A stretch of 64,000 nucleotides of DNA from positions 541,933,602-541,997,601 of the forward strand of contig NC_064616.1 in NCBI RefSeq assembly GCF_023898315.1. The letters run 5' to 3'. The position numbers and the translations under genes are program-made. This document shows positions 25,272 through 36,600 of the stretch, piece after piece. Within the stretch, counting starts at the first letter, position 1; each line of letters starts with the position of its first letter. This DNA is from Schistocerca nitens (lineage: Eukaryota > Arthropoda > Insecta > Orthoptera > Acrididae). The notes below the pieces were generated by a model. It was given only the letters and a program-made list of their open reading frames with translations, was not told the origin of the DNA and ran no database searches.

Positions 25272-25865
25272 GTAATGCCTCTTTCCGTTGCTGACAATCA
25301 ACTTTTGGGTTTCTTTATTTATGATATGCTACATTTGCATACCTCTTGAGTATGAGACAGCATACCAATTAAACACAGACCCAATCGAAATCTAAGTGAG
25401 TAGTGTTTTATTAATTCGGTTCGATAGAGGCACGTTTATGTACATATACTCATCTTTATTAAAACAGACTTTCGTCATAAGGTTATCGTGGGTGGTTTTA
25501 TTTCATTTCCTATAATACAGTGCACAATTTCCGTAGGGTTTCTTTCAGTGTTGTTTAAACAATAGATGACATGAGAGAGAAATTAATCATCAACGATATA
25601 TGCGAATTTTCTGATGTTGCCTATAACAGTCTGACAATGCACATTCAGTTTATTGATTACATGCATGTAGAAAACTTGTTCTGAGTTAAAGCTGTCAAAC
25701 AAGGTTTGAGGAAGAATAAAATGCCACTACCGCATGACAGCTAATGTAGAAAATACTTTTCTGACGTATTTTGGCACGATGCGCTCTCCCCACACAAGTT
25801 TCGAAATGCATCTGCTGCCTGGCCATCTATTAAACCTGAAAAGAACAAAACATCGCAGTAGTTCA

Positions 25866-28645
25866 CTTTTTGAACAATCACCTTGATTATTTCCTGAACG
25901 ATATGGGAGATGTTAGTGAGGAGCAAGGAGAGCTTTTCACCAAGACATTAAAGTGATGGACAAACGCTACCAAGGCCGCTGAAATAACAACGTGATGGGG
26001 GCCTAGTGTTGGTCACTACACCGAGAAGTTCAGCAAGCGACTCATAGCAGAAGAAGCTACACAAGAAACTTCAAATAAAAAAGAGAAAGAAAATACAACT
26101 CAATTCCAACTGACAAGTGAATCCTCTATTAACACATATTGTTGTTTTAAGTAGCTTACTGTAAATACAAACCATGCTTATGTTGTAACAAAGCGTTTCA
26201 TTAATTTCCCCGTTTACCGTACAGCATAGGACTTTTATACTATATAATAAAAAGCATATTGCTCGAAAACTATGGGTGATACAAAAAATAATGCTATATT
26301 GGGATTCAGCTCATAAAAATGTAAAAAGATCGGCTATCAAAGTAAAAAAAAAACTTTTTTAAAAAAAGTTTTCCCTTGCCTATGTTATTCATCTGAGGCA
26401 GGGGTCCACAGACTTGCAATTACTACGGACCGCAAATCCTTAACTGACTAGGTAAGGACCGAAGAAAGCGAAAGAAAGAGAGAAAAACAAGTACTCACGA
26501 ACTCCTCGAAACCAAACGATATCACTCCCTGCAGGTCGATATGTAAACCGTTGCAACGTACGCTGTTGCGCAAGCTGCAAAATAACGCGCCATGAAAGTG
26601 ACACAGATCAAAATACTTAAAATTCTACAATAGCTCGTACTGCAGTTTTCGGGAGGGATTGAAAGAAGAGATCAATGGCGGCGGCTCTCATACGACCCGA
26701 GATCTGTGCTCGTCTGATTTAGAGAAGGCGGCGTGATTGGTGACGCAGCTTGTAGTGAAAGCAAATATGAAGAAGCAGAATTTAGCTAGAGATTTCTTTT
26801 CACGGAATGTGGATTCACACGCTGTAAAAAATTATTAGAAATCTGGCAGTGAAACACATTTTTCGCCCTTCGAGTGAAAACGCGACGGTGCTGCATGTTG
26901 CTTTACCAGCGAAAGGCTTGTGAGCCTGTCGATGAGAGCAACACTGTAGAGGGTAGTTCTGAAGGAGTAGCAAGTTATTTATTTATGTAGACAGGGTCAT
27001 TTATGATCGTGGATAGTGTATATTACTTTCCCCTCCCACCAAGAAATGCTTACGGAATAGGCCATAGACAGACTGACAGAATATTGAACCTCGGGTAGAC
27101 TTCAAATACATTGTCCTTCTTCCATTTCTCTTGATCAGGCTATTGATTTTTTCCTGCCAAAGAACGAAATACTACAACTGTTAAAATAATTAATAAGTCA
27201 AATTATTTAATAAATTATTTATGAATAGAGAAAGATGGGGATAAATGACGCAGCGGGACGCCGCATTACCAGGATTGCAGAATGACTGGGGAGGTCCGCT
27301 TTAGAGCAACAGCAAGGAGCAGTCAGCGGTGTCGTACCTCCTGCGTGTCGCTGCAGCAGTGAGCGGTGTCGCTACCTCCTGCGCGTCGCTACTGCCCTGG
27401 TACCACCAGCCCCGATTGAGACGTAGTCTTCACCCTTGAGGACATCAGAGACGCGAACGACGACGCTGACTGCAGATACCATCTGGATTTGATGAACCTT
27501 ACACACGAGCGAACGTCACACTGTACATGGAAACATCATCAGTTTCATACAGGAAGTGGCTACTCAGATATCGCATTAATTGTAGGGTTGTAGCTGCTCT
27601 TGTAGCTGCTCTTACGTGAGCAGTTAGTGCTGTACCGTGAGAGAAGAGTATTTACAGAGGAGTACGGACGTTTTTGGAAGTACGAGAGAGAAAATGTCAG
27701 TATTGTGTCAGATAACAAAGTGTCGAAAGCTGACACCTGTAAAAAAAAAAAAAAAAAAGATCTCAAGGTATCAAGTGGAATGTTATTACGCATCACAGGT
27801 ACTGGCTGAACGCCAGTGATATCTGCACATTTCTTCCAGCAAAAATAAATTAAAATAAAATGAAATGAAATAAAAAAAAGAAAAAAAGGAAAATACAATA
27901 AAATAAAAAAAATAACAGTCATCCATGTATTGTGTAGTTTTTGACTCCGAATCCACTATAGAGTGTGTGACGTAAACATTAAATTCGTGGGTAAAAACTT
28001 AACATTTCATTTGCCTCTTTTGCGCCATAACAGCAGAATGCTTCAAGGAAAGCAGTGGAGAAGGTCATCTCTATCACACGATGCCAGCAGGGAAAAACTT
28101 TAATAAATGATTTATAGAGCAGCAGGCGAGTGTGCTTCCGGAAGATGGCAGGACTGACTAATTGTTTTATCCAAAAAATTTAGAGTATGTAGATTACTGA
28201 GTCATGTATGCGTTGTCTTGTATCTAGTAACAAACAGATGAGAACTTCTCGATGCAAAATGATAAAGGACAGAATCTGGGCCACAGTAGTGACAGTACTG
28301 TTGTAACGTGAATGGCAACGGTGTGAAAAGTGATGCGCCTAGCTGTTGTCCTGTGCCCCGGGACGCTAGTTCTGCAATAGGCCTCGAAAAATCAACGTGG
28401 AAATTAACTTACTTGCTTACTTTGTTGAATTATATGAGGAAGTAGCGAGCTTTTAAAGTCTGTACCAGGCAAGGGTGTGCAGGCAACCCAAATACTGATA
28501 AATAGCTAGGAAAACAAACCCAAATGCATAGTCATTAGCGGGCTTTTATTCTGAATGAAACAGTACAGTAGGAACAGGAGACACTTGTGTTATTAAGCAA
28601 CATCTTATGACACAGGGGCTAAAGAGAATGTTACTTACTTGCCCA
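25866..28645. other. Long stretch without recognised gene
   Basis: It contains 'caggggtccacagacttgca' at 26399 (hAT-terminus-like, but no partner found), the self-complementary run 'aaacttttttaaaaaaagttt' near 26349 (written with one base difference in the window), a two-copy GC-rich duplication at 27319-27390, an A-homopolymer at about 27739-27758 and an A-rich low-complexity patch at 27840-27915. The open frames through the A-rich patches are artefacts. Confidence 0.4.
27319..27390. repeat. Two-copy tandem duplication, about 36 bp
   Basis: 'gcagtcagcggtgtcg' at 27319 and 'gcagtgagcggtgtcg' at 27355 are each followed by 'ctacctcctgcgcgtcgct' or a one- to two-base variant. It is GC-rich in an AT-rich surround. 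Confidence 0.75.
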
Positions 28646-28648
28646 GTG

Positions 28649-28919
28649 AAATATTCTGTGCCATAAAGAATTCCGATGGAAATGAACAATACAGGACATC
28701 CAGCAAACTCATTTACTGAATAAATGGGTTTAAAAAGACGTTGCCATAATATCACTTTGTCATTTGTCAGCAGCATCTGCAGAGCGACAAGCACATAAAT
28801 TTTCATCTTCAGTTGTCCTGTAGTTTTTATGTCATTGTATAAACAGTATTCGAGACTCGTTAATAAAGTTGCAAATATTTCATGGAAGTTGCTTTCATAC
28901 AGTGGGACCTGATCTGCGA
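28649..28919 (-). CDS. Putative host exon, function unknown (weak chemoreceptor-like flavour)
   Basis: On the minus strand, an open segment of about 90 codons is bounded by a good acceptor (pyrimidine-rich 'tgttactttcgcag' ending near 28920) and a good donor ('ggcaa/gtaagt' near 28649). The frame is uninterrupted, balanced in composition and hydrophobic at its end: 'LFISIGILYGTEYFTG' would suit a membrane helix, preceded by 'KPIYSVNEFAGCP'. That arrangement is vaguely like the C-terminal part of insect gustatory receptors, where a short 'N..(F/Y)G' stretch leads into a helix, but I cannot identify a diagnostic motif and no neighbouring exons were found. It could equally be a transposon fragment or chance. 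Confidence 0.28.
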
Positions 28920-28941
28920 AAGTAACAAAGCTAAAACACAT

Positions 28942-30086
28942 TTACTCGAAGTAATTTTCGATAAACTCAAGTGGCGTTTTTGAGTGTGTAATGTCGTTTA
29001 GCTTTCAACATGGCATTTTTGAACTTTTTGGGTTGATATTAAGTGACCGGCCATCGTAGTATTTTTTATGATGTTGTTATTCAATTTATTATGCAGCACT
29101 ATGTAGCAACTAAGTATGTTATATGGAACTGTATCAGAAAAACATATGCCACATATATGATAAAATATTTACACAAGCAAAGATTCATACTGAGTAACTG
29201 GAGCCTAACGATACTCAATGTTTTACGTGAACTACTGTCAAAACACATGAGGAACACAGAATGTAAGTTCATCTCCAATGATATGTACAGTCGATTACCA
29301 GCACGAGATGAGTATCTTACGAAGAAGAAACGTCTGACAAATATGTTCCAGGGCCTCAGACATTTCCAGGGGTATAAACGTTTGTATCATTAAAAATACC
29401 GAAATTAAAACCAGACGATATTATAAGAAATTCAGTGCAAGTTATTATAAAATTTGATCTCAAGATGCAGTAGAATTATATGATAATATAATTTTGTTAA
29501 CACAACGTACTTTCCTGTATATTATTATATATAACCGCAGATACAGCTATGAAACCACGTTCTATCCATCTGATACAGAAGACTGAATTAAGTACATACA
29601 CTAGCTTCATTACCCCTAAAGGACTTTAAAAAATTAGTCTCAGTACCAACAGTATGGTGCACATGGTTAATATAAGACGTATGAGTTGCTTAATTTTTAT
29701 AGCCCTACAATTTTTTAGATTTATGATGCACAAGTTCATCATTCGACACTATATCTCGTCTAATGGAGATATAAATATGAACACCGAAGCAGGTTTAAGA
29801 GTAAAATTAAGTGATATCTTTATCTTGGGAATGAAACTTAAATGACTGGAACTGTTCACGATCTGCTCCCAGAGGGAGAAAGCCATATCATTAAATGCAG
29901 AACAGATAATTTAGACGTAATCATATATGATTTACAGTCATCATCGAATCGTGGCACATAACAATAATATAGTTGTATCATAGAATATGCAACCAATGCT
30001 AAATGGTGTGGGATAACAGGTAAAGGAAAACATCACAGCATTAACTATGCGTTATTACGCTACATACAATCTAGCGAGGTGGCGCA
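28942..30086. other. AT-rich stretch without recognised gene
   Basis: An open frame of 116 codons at 29043-29393 (+) has no recognisable domain or splice context. Nothing else stands out. Confidence 0.4.
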
Positions 30087-30275
30087 AGCCGGCTAGAGTG
30101 GCCGAGCGGTTCTAGGCGCTTCAGTCCGGAACCGCGCGACCGCTACGGTCGCAGGTTCGAATCCTGCATTGGGCATGGATTTGTGTGAATTTCTTAGGAT
30201 AGTTATGTTTCAGTAGTTCTAAGTTCTAGGGGACTGGTGACCTCCAAAGTAAGTCCCATAGTGCTCAGAGCCATA
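30087..30275 (+). mobile_element. tRNA-derived SINE, Leu-like head
   Basis: Head 'agccggctagagtggccg' with A box and a perfect B box 'ggttcgaatcc', then the common tail ending 'gctcagagccata'. The tail ends a few bases early and is followed by a T-rich run and another SINE, so a target duplication is not clear. Confidence 0.93.
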
Positions 30276-30295
30276 AGATTTTTATTTAATTTTTT

Positions 30296-30530
30296 TTTTG
30301 AGGTGGTGCAGTGGTTAGCACACTGGAGTCGCATTCAAGAGGATGACGGTTCAATCCCGCGACCAACCATCCTGATTTAGGTTTTCCGCGATCTCCCAAA
30401 ATCGCTTCAGGCAAAACCTGGTAGCTTCCTATTAAAGGATACGGCCGGATTAATTTCCCATCCTTCCCTAATCCGATGGGACCGATCATATTCATGTTTC
30501 GTCCCTTCCCCCGGATCAACCAACCAACCA
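30296..30530 (+). mobile_element. Second tRNA-derived SINE family, adjacent to the first
   Basis: Head 'gtggtgcagtggttagcaca' with B box 'ggttcaatccc', body 'cctgatttaggttttccgcg' and 'cccatccttccctaatccga', ending in 'caaccaaccaacca'. This is a different SINE family, widespread in insects to my knowledge. It starts only about 20 bp after the previous SINE, in the same orientation. Confidence 0.92.
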
Positions 30531-31399
30531 GTCATGAGTCATAAATGAGAAGGAACAAATTGTGAATGATTATTTTCTTAATGCAGCCTCGATTAGCATT
30601 GAGTCACTCACTCATAGATTTATGTCATGGATCTACGTATTATTACATGCAGCATGAATCCATATATTGTAGAAGACATGTGAGAAGCTGTACTGTACCA
30701 ATTTTACCGAATATGACAAACTATAGTAAGGAGGGAGGAACATCTTGTTAAAATATGTGATGAGTAAGTACTTGGGAAATGAATGAAGATTTTTGCGACT
30801 GGCTTTTTTGAACCATAAAGCTAGCACAAAATCATATACACAGAGAAATAACGACATAAACAGTTTGTTCAAAATTTTTAAAGATCATTTTATAATGTCC
30901 ACATAGGTTTAGTACTTTTAGCTATGAAATATCGATGCATCAACTATAGACATATGTTAAATATCTATAGCTAAGTAACGTTGACACCTCAACTGCAGAC
31001 AAAATAGAATATAAACACGAGAACGTAATAGAGATTGCGAAGGGTACACCTGGAAGTTATGGGTTTATGCAGTTACAGAAAGAACACCAAATTTCAGATA
31101 CGCACATTACTATCTCCTATAAAAAGGACTTTCCACATCTTTAAGCATCTTCATGACACAATAATACAGGAGCACTATTTGAAAGGGACTCCTTAAATTT
31201 GATAACGTTTTTTGAATAAACACATTTGTTGTGCTTCCAAGAAACTACAGAAAAACAGGAAGTTGTTTATATCTCCTGTCTTCTGAAAGCTGCAGAATGT
31301 GTTATCCTTGAGCCTATCGGATGTAAGTGGTAACAATTTGAACTATAGTTACCACGCATTTGTAGTTAGGTAGTTTTCAACTTACTGCTCACCTAAAAT
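30531..31399. other. AT-rich stretch without recognised gene
   Basis: No SINE head, terminal repeat or domain-bearing frame seen. Confidence 0.4.
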
Positions 31400-34300
31400 T
31401 ATTGAAAGCACGAGAGAAGTTTCATATTACTAGTAGGACCGCAGTGTAGTATCCATTCTATAGCAGATTCATAGGCGCTAGTCGTCTGCTCATGCTTCTT
31501 CGGTCAGTTTCTTCATCTATAGCATGAAATATGAAGTTGACAGACTAACGTTCATGACAGGACCAAAAACACAGGCTTTCTTTACTATCTAGTCGCCCTT
31601 ATCACTGTAAAGCAATGCCACCCCAGCTGGAGACTGTAGAAAGTGAATTCTCATACCCCTTCGTTTCTTCTAACAATGATTCTCGTGAGACAGAGAGTAT
31701 TTGAATATTAATTTTAGTGTTTCATGAAGGGTAATGATGAGTTGCACTACGCTCTTCGAGTCTGAAACAAATCAGTAAGTTCTGGAAAGCTACTTGACAA
31801 CCAGATTTGAGAAGCTCTCGAATCTTTGTTGCCGTAAAAAACTGAACCATATGGGGGTAGACGAAACAGCTTTGAATATTTCAGTTAGGAGAAAAAAATT
31901 GTCATCTTACTGCTGAAATCTCCTGATATCTTGAGCTATGAGTATACACATGAACAAAGTGGGTCCAATAAAGATTAATTTAAGCACTTTAACTTGAAAT
32001 GATTGTGGCAAACCAATTTTTCATAAAATTTTAATAGTGAAAATCGATTTCTCTAACTACTATCTGAAAGGAATTCCAGATGGGTCCACTGTGCTGTCTG
32101 TTTCAGTCCAACGGTCAATGGCACAGACTGAGGCTCCTGTTGTCCACAGTACACCCTATGAGCGGAAGATCGTCTTCCATTTATCGTGGGAGTCTGATTA
32201 ATTTACTACTGCGCTACCCACTACTTTGGCAAATAAATTTGCAGGAAATTACTGACGTCGAGGGTATAGTGGATGATCAGCGGCTGCTGCTAGTAAGATA
32301 TTAATCGAAATCGATCTCATTCCTCCGCGGCATGTCCACAGGCATAGGAATCGTACGAGATGGAATTTCTAGCTACAGATCTCATCGCGTAAATTTTTTA
32401 TTCTGTTTTCTTGATTAAATGAGATATGAGATCAGCCGATGTGAAAAACAGCTATTCGGAATGCCACTTTTCTTTTCATTCAGGAGATACGTTATCATTC
32501 AATTTACTCATATTTTTAAATGAAAATTTGTGACAATTTGATATCGAAATTAATTACACCTCAGATTAAATCCATGTGTAGGATATTACTTCCTTTTCTT
32601 CCTTCCCGACACTTTTAGACATTTCATTGCATGTACCGACTATGGGCTAACGCGATTCCTGCGTGCTGTGCCATCCGCAGATAAGCAAGGGCAGTTCAAC
32701 AGAAGACCCGTTCCACTTCCCATTGGTCTGCATCGGGCTCTGATGACGGACTCAGAGAGGGGCAGAACGGATGCTGCAGACAGCTGTGGGTGGTTTTCTA
32801 TCTGTTTCCTGGAGAGAATTTTCATCTATAAGTTGTTGAACATTCATAGAAGTGTATTCAGTGCACGATCTGGCACGTTAGCGAGCATAGCACATTGAAC
32901 ATAATCGATTCTACAGGCAGAATTCGTCGATGACTTCCGTAATTTCTTCAACTCTCTCAGCTGAAACCATCAGTACAGAAAATGGTCGAGTACTATGGCT
33001 ACTGAGGAAGTAGCAGGACAGAAGACATATGGAGTAGCCAAGTTGTCAAGCACATCTTCCAACCAGTTGCCATTCATTTCGCTTTGGTCGAGGTTCCTGT
33101 TCCAGTTTCTGAGATTACTTACTGTGCTCCACTTATGTGACATCTTGGTACCTCCATTCACCTTTTTACAATAACTTTCCCCGCTATAAATTTTAACTCT
33201 TTAAAATGTCTCTTCGATTGAGCGTCTATCTCCTAGTATTGCAGATAATCTTACTAAGATGAGGAAATATTGTACTGCTTAAGTACTAATCGAAGTTGGG
33301 CAATCACCCGAGAAACTCTCGTACGAGGGCTATTCGGAAAGTAATGAACGATAGGTCGCAACATGGAAACCACGGTGAAAATCAAAACTGTTTTATAGGC
33401 AATAGTTAGCTACTTCTCCCAGCTACTTATCTCCATAGTCGCCAGTCGGACTTAGCCGTTTGTCGTAGCGTTGTGCCAACTTTCCAATACCATCGCTACA
33501 GAAGGCAGCCCCTGTGCTTTCCGCCAATTCTCTCCGCTGGCCTACAGCTCGTTGTCTGTGACAAAATGTTGTCTTCATACCCAGCGGTTCATGTGAGCAG
33601 AGATGAAACTCAGAGGGAGAAAATTACAGGCTGTATTGTGGATAATCAAATATTTCAAATTGAAAACGATGAAGGAGCATCTTAATTTCTCCTGCAGAAT
33701 GCGTCTGAGTATTGTCTTGAAGAAGACAACGCACGACAGTTATGCAATATGTGCTGCATAGCTTTAGGCGAAATTTCTGACCAGGATCTCGTACTTGGCG
33801 GGAGACACCACTGTTCTAGGTATGTTTATGTGCTTCCTAAGTGCTCAGAAATAAAAGGAACGACTTAACAGGATAGACAGGCATACTAGAGACCCTGTCA
33901 ACACACCTGTGCAAAACTTCTTCGGATTTTCACGGGGGTATCCATTTCACGACCGATCGTTCTTTGCTTTCCGAATAACCCTCATATTTCATCATATCAT
34001 GATGTTTCTGATCTGTAATGAATTAGCATGTCGTGTGGGGATAGAGAGATCTGCCACGCCATTTAATACCTTTAAGAATATGTAGTAGGTTCCGTGCATC
34101 GTTCCCGTTTCTGGTACATCGGCAGTCTTATTCTTAATTGTTTTGTGTATGACTGCCGCTATGTTTTCTTAAAGTTCCAGTAGGTGTTAGGTCAGAATAC
34201 CCCGTCTCTTTCTGACTCTTCTATTGTCAGAATAACATGGGAATAATTGATTCTAATGTGTCATACCGTATCGACCAAGTGGACACACTGACGATTACTG

Positions 34301-34900
34301 GCGATCGTGATGTGAGATCTAGAACAGAGCCACTTTCGTGGTGAAGAGACACTAGGGTAGGAGAACCATAATTGAGGATAACAAGCTGATTATCTTATAT
34401 TCCATACGCAAAGTGTTTGTGTACGAATTCCTTCAACTCGTGATGTTGGCGTTGAAATCCCCAGAGAGAACTTGGACTGCTACGCTTATCTAGCTACTCG
34501 GGGAGCAGTAACCCGATAACATAGTGATTGATACAGATCTTCATTTAATTTCGTACTAATGTAGTCAGCACTGTGATAGGGGAACTGATCCATATTTCAG
34601 AAAATGTAACTTCTTTCCGAAGCAGGATAGCAACTCTTTCTTTCCCGTCTGGTCTATAGTACCTAATAACAGAGAATCATCTAAGTTGATATGTCCGTGC
34701 AGTTTGACGTACGTTTCGGAAATGCAAGCTTCGTTTGAGGCTCTCTTAGCAGGCCCTGTGTATTGGCTATGGCTGACTGGCTGACAGAACATTCCACTGA
34801 GCGATCCTGAAAACCACGATTCGCAATAATGGTTATAATTCCAATAAGGAAATCTTCGATGTCTAGCTCAGCCCGGGTAGAGAGTGTCACACAATAATAA
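31400..34900 (-). mobile_element. Decayed LINE with endonuclease and RT (R1/I-like)
   Basis: On the minus strand, the right end carries an AP-type endonuclease relic: 'CISETYVKLHGHINL' (about 34720), 'PDGKERVAILLRKE' (about 34650), 'VQVLSGDFNANI' (about 34470, the GDFNA catalytic motif) and 'SGSVLDLTSRSPVIV' (about 34330, the DLT block). Next, after a mariner insertion, comes an RT N-terminal linker near 33160-32900 ('FSAERVEEI'-like). Near 31640-31440 lies a very degenerate catalytic part ('FGPVMN' then 'EEA.ADD'). This order is that of an APE-type LINE ORF2. Stops and frameshifts are everywhere. The stretch 32030-32900 inside it is not readable. Confidence 0.65.
33324..33984 (-). mobile_element. 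Internally deleted mariner element (661 bp)
   Basis: Bounded by TA dinucleotides (33322-33323 and 33985-33986) and imperfect terminal inverted repeats: 'cgagggctattcggaaagta' on the left and the complement of 'ctttccgaataaccctca' on the right. The inner minus-strand sequence keeps only the C-terminal half of a mariner transposase: 'LLQDNTQTHSAGE' (second catalytic Asp region, DNARPH in active relatives), 'FDYPQYSL' and 'SEFHL' (third catalytic region, DYPPYSPDLAPSDFHLF in relatives), with the last Asp changed to Glu. A full mariner is about 1.3 kb, so about half is missing; the N-terminal DNA-binding domain is gone. It interrupts the LINE relic. Confidence 0.9.
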
Positions 34901-36181
34901 ATATAAGACTTCAGGTGCAGTCTGTGGGTTGATTACAGCCTCTAGTAGTTCCAGTGTCTAAGGTATGACATGATTTCAGTCACGTCCTCTCCACTCGAAA
35001 GACAGCATCCAAGCTTCCTGAGACTGGAATCCTCTAGAATCCATCAAGTCTACTAATCTGTAGATTTACTGGTAAACACTTTGTGTGCATGAATGTCAGG
35101 GGAAGGTGTTGAGGTATCGATGGTAGAAGAGAAACCAGCTTGCTTATGAACAGGCCAATGAAAAGGATGGATTGAGTTATATTTATGTAGATTAAAAATG
35201 TTAGATGACAGTTGAGAATTGAATACACGTCAATAGTTAATGTCAATCAGAGAGTCTCCTCTGAGAGTGGCATATGATTTTCACAGAATCTGACTTCAAC
35301 TTCTTTGAACGAAAAGTTACTGAATGTGACAAACTCGCTGTATATGTGCTATCAGTATAAAACAGGACAGTTCTTAACTGTAGCCAGGTGGCCTCCAAAA
35401 CAATCCAAGCACAATAAATTAGTAGCTGTACAGCCTGTTTCCGGGTGTCCTCTGCCACATTTACTACAGTGGTCGAGACTACGGCAATGGATGCTGATAG
35501 ACGCGAACCTGAGGCATTTGTAAAATTACGGGGCATTGTTAAGATAAGGATGTAATTCACACCTAGTTTCTGGGAGGTAAAAATATTTAAAAAATCTGTG
35601 AATTAAAAGTCACACCGTGTGTTTGATTTCCAGCAGTAGCTGAATACCCTTCACTAATTGTTGTCTTGGTGAATATTTTCTCGCCAGTCACTTTAACAGA
35701 TGACTCTATTTCAGAAAGTATTTCCTGTTCGTCAAATTACCAAGTTACTCCTCGAATAACACTTTACTAACGCCCCACGTAAGTAGATGCCAATTCCACA
35801 AAATTTTGGTTTCCAAATAAATCTGATTATAGTAAACTTTTCCCTGAGAGTGTCTTCATTCCTTCCGCTTCGATCCTGATGTTACTGGCAGAACTAATAT
35901 TAACCTTAGAACCATGAAGTGAGGAAAATTTTCATTGCTACTTATTCTTCGTAAATGTTATTACTTCAATTTCTATTCAAAGGAAGACAAGTTTTAGGTT
36001 ATTCATTAGTTAATTACAATTATTAGATCTCCAATGGTATGTTACATATCAAATTAACTACAAAATGTCCTGTTTTATACAATACTGCAATCATAAATTT
36101 TACGAAAGTTGATAATATTCCCTTTCATTTCAGTATGAGCCAAGTACACTAATTTCCCAACAGGCATTTTATGTAATCTTA
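34901..36181. other. No recognised gene
   Basis: AT-rich. Open frames at 35243-35560 (-) and 35305-35523 (+) overlap on opposite strands and show no domain. Nothing repetitive was identified by eye. Confidence 0.4.
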
Positions 36182-36600
36182 CTAACACCGTTTCTCATTC
36201 AGTACGTGCAGGGCGGGACAAGTAAAAGTGGCCCAGGGTACCAAGAAACAAGGCAGAGGAAAGGAAAATAGTTGATTTGGTAGGACTCTGAAACATTTTC
36301 TGGTGAACGCAGCCACAATTTCTGGTGTGCGAGCACGTTTGGGTATGGTTTTTGACTTGTTAAAAACAGATTCAGTTTGATGCCATTTTGGGACTAAGCG
36401 TTGCATGGCATTCTTTGGTGACACTTTGACACCACTAAGCTTCTCAGCAAACAACTGCTCATACCTTTTCCACAACTTGTTGCCACGTAACTTTCCACAA
36501 CGCCTTCCCTCTGCTCCACTGCGAGCACCATTCTCCACTTCGCCCTGCTCCAGTCACACTAACTCAGCCCGCACTACGATCTGAGCCGGCGTGGTTAAGG
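36182..36600 (-). pseudogene. HTH domain relic of DUF4817/Tc1-like type
   Basis: The minus-strand frame begins at about 36538 and includes 'NAMQRLVPKWHQTESVFNKS' followed by 'RARTPEIVAAF'. This matches the N-terminal helix-turn-helix plus linker (DUF4817 style: ..KWxxTGSVxNKxR...RTPExI..) found in many insect transposon proteins. The frame loses similarity after about 90 residues ('TRKCFRVLPNQ'), and no DDE domain follows. It lies directly upstream (outside) of the right Gypsy copy. Confidence 0.6.

Larger units (their letters stand above)
24005..25865 (-). repeat. Right arm of a large inverted duplication
   Basis: Reverse-complement partner of 18667-20255, about 270 bp longer because of a roughly 200-bp segment at 24945-25155 absent from the left arm and a longer microsatellite. 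Two pieces look exon-like: 25137-25271 (+), preceded by 'cgcggtttcag' and followed by 'gtaatg', and the minus-strand piece before 25850, preceded by 'tgttcttttcag'. They face each other, so they cannot belong to one transcript. The inner end shares words with the B-box repeat family (24000-24110). Confidence 0.85.

Noticed and set aside
26399..26420. hAT-like terminus 'caggggtccacagacttg'
   Set aside because: I found no complementary right end, 8-bp target duplication or transposase fragment nearby.
27560..27922. Minus-strand frame of 120 codons rich in Phe
   Set aside because: It passes through A-rich low-complexity sequence and an A-homopolymer; the Phe runs are an artefact.
29043..29393. 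116-codon plus-strand frame as a host gene
   Set aside because: No recognisable domain, no promoter or splice evidence, and composition like the surrounding AT-rich DNA.
36182..36538. A host transcription factor with an HTH domain
   Set aside because: The readable part matches the transposon-type HTH and linker, loses similarity after about 90 residues and lies among transposons.
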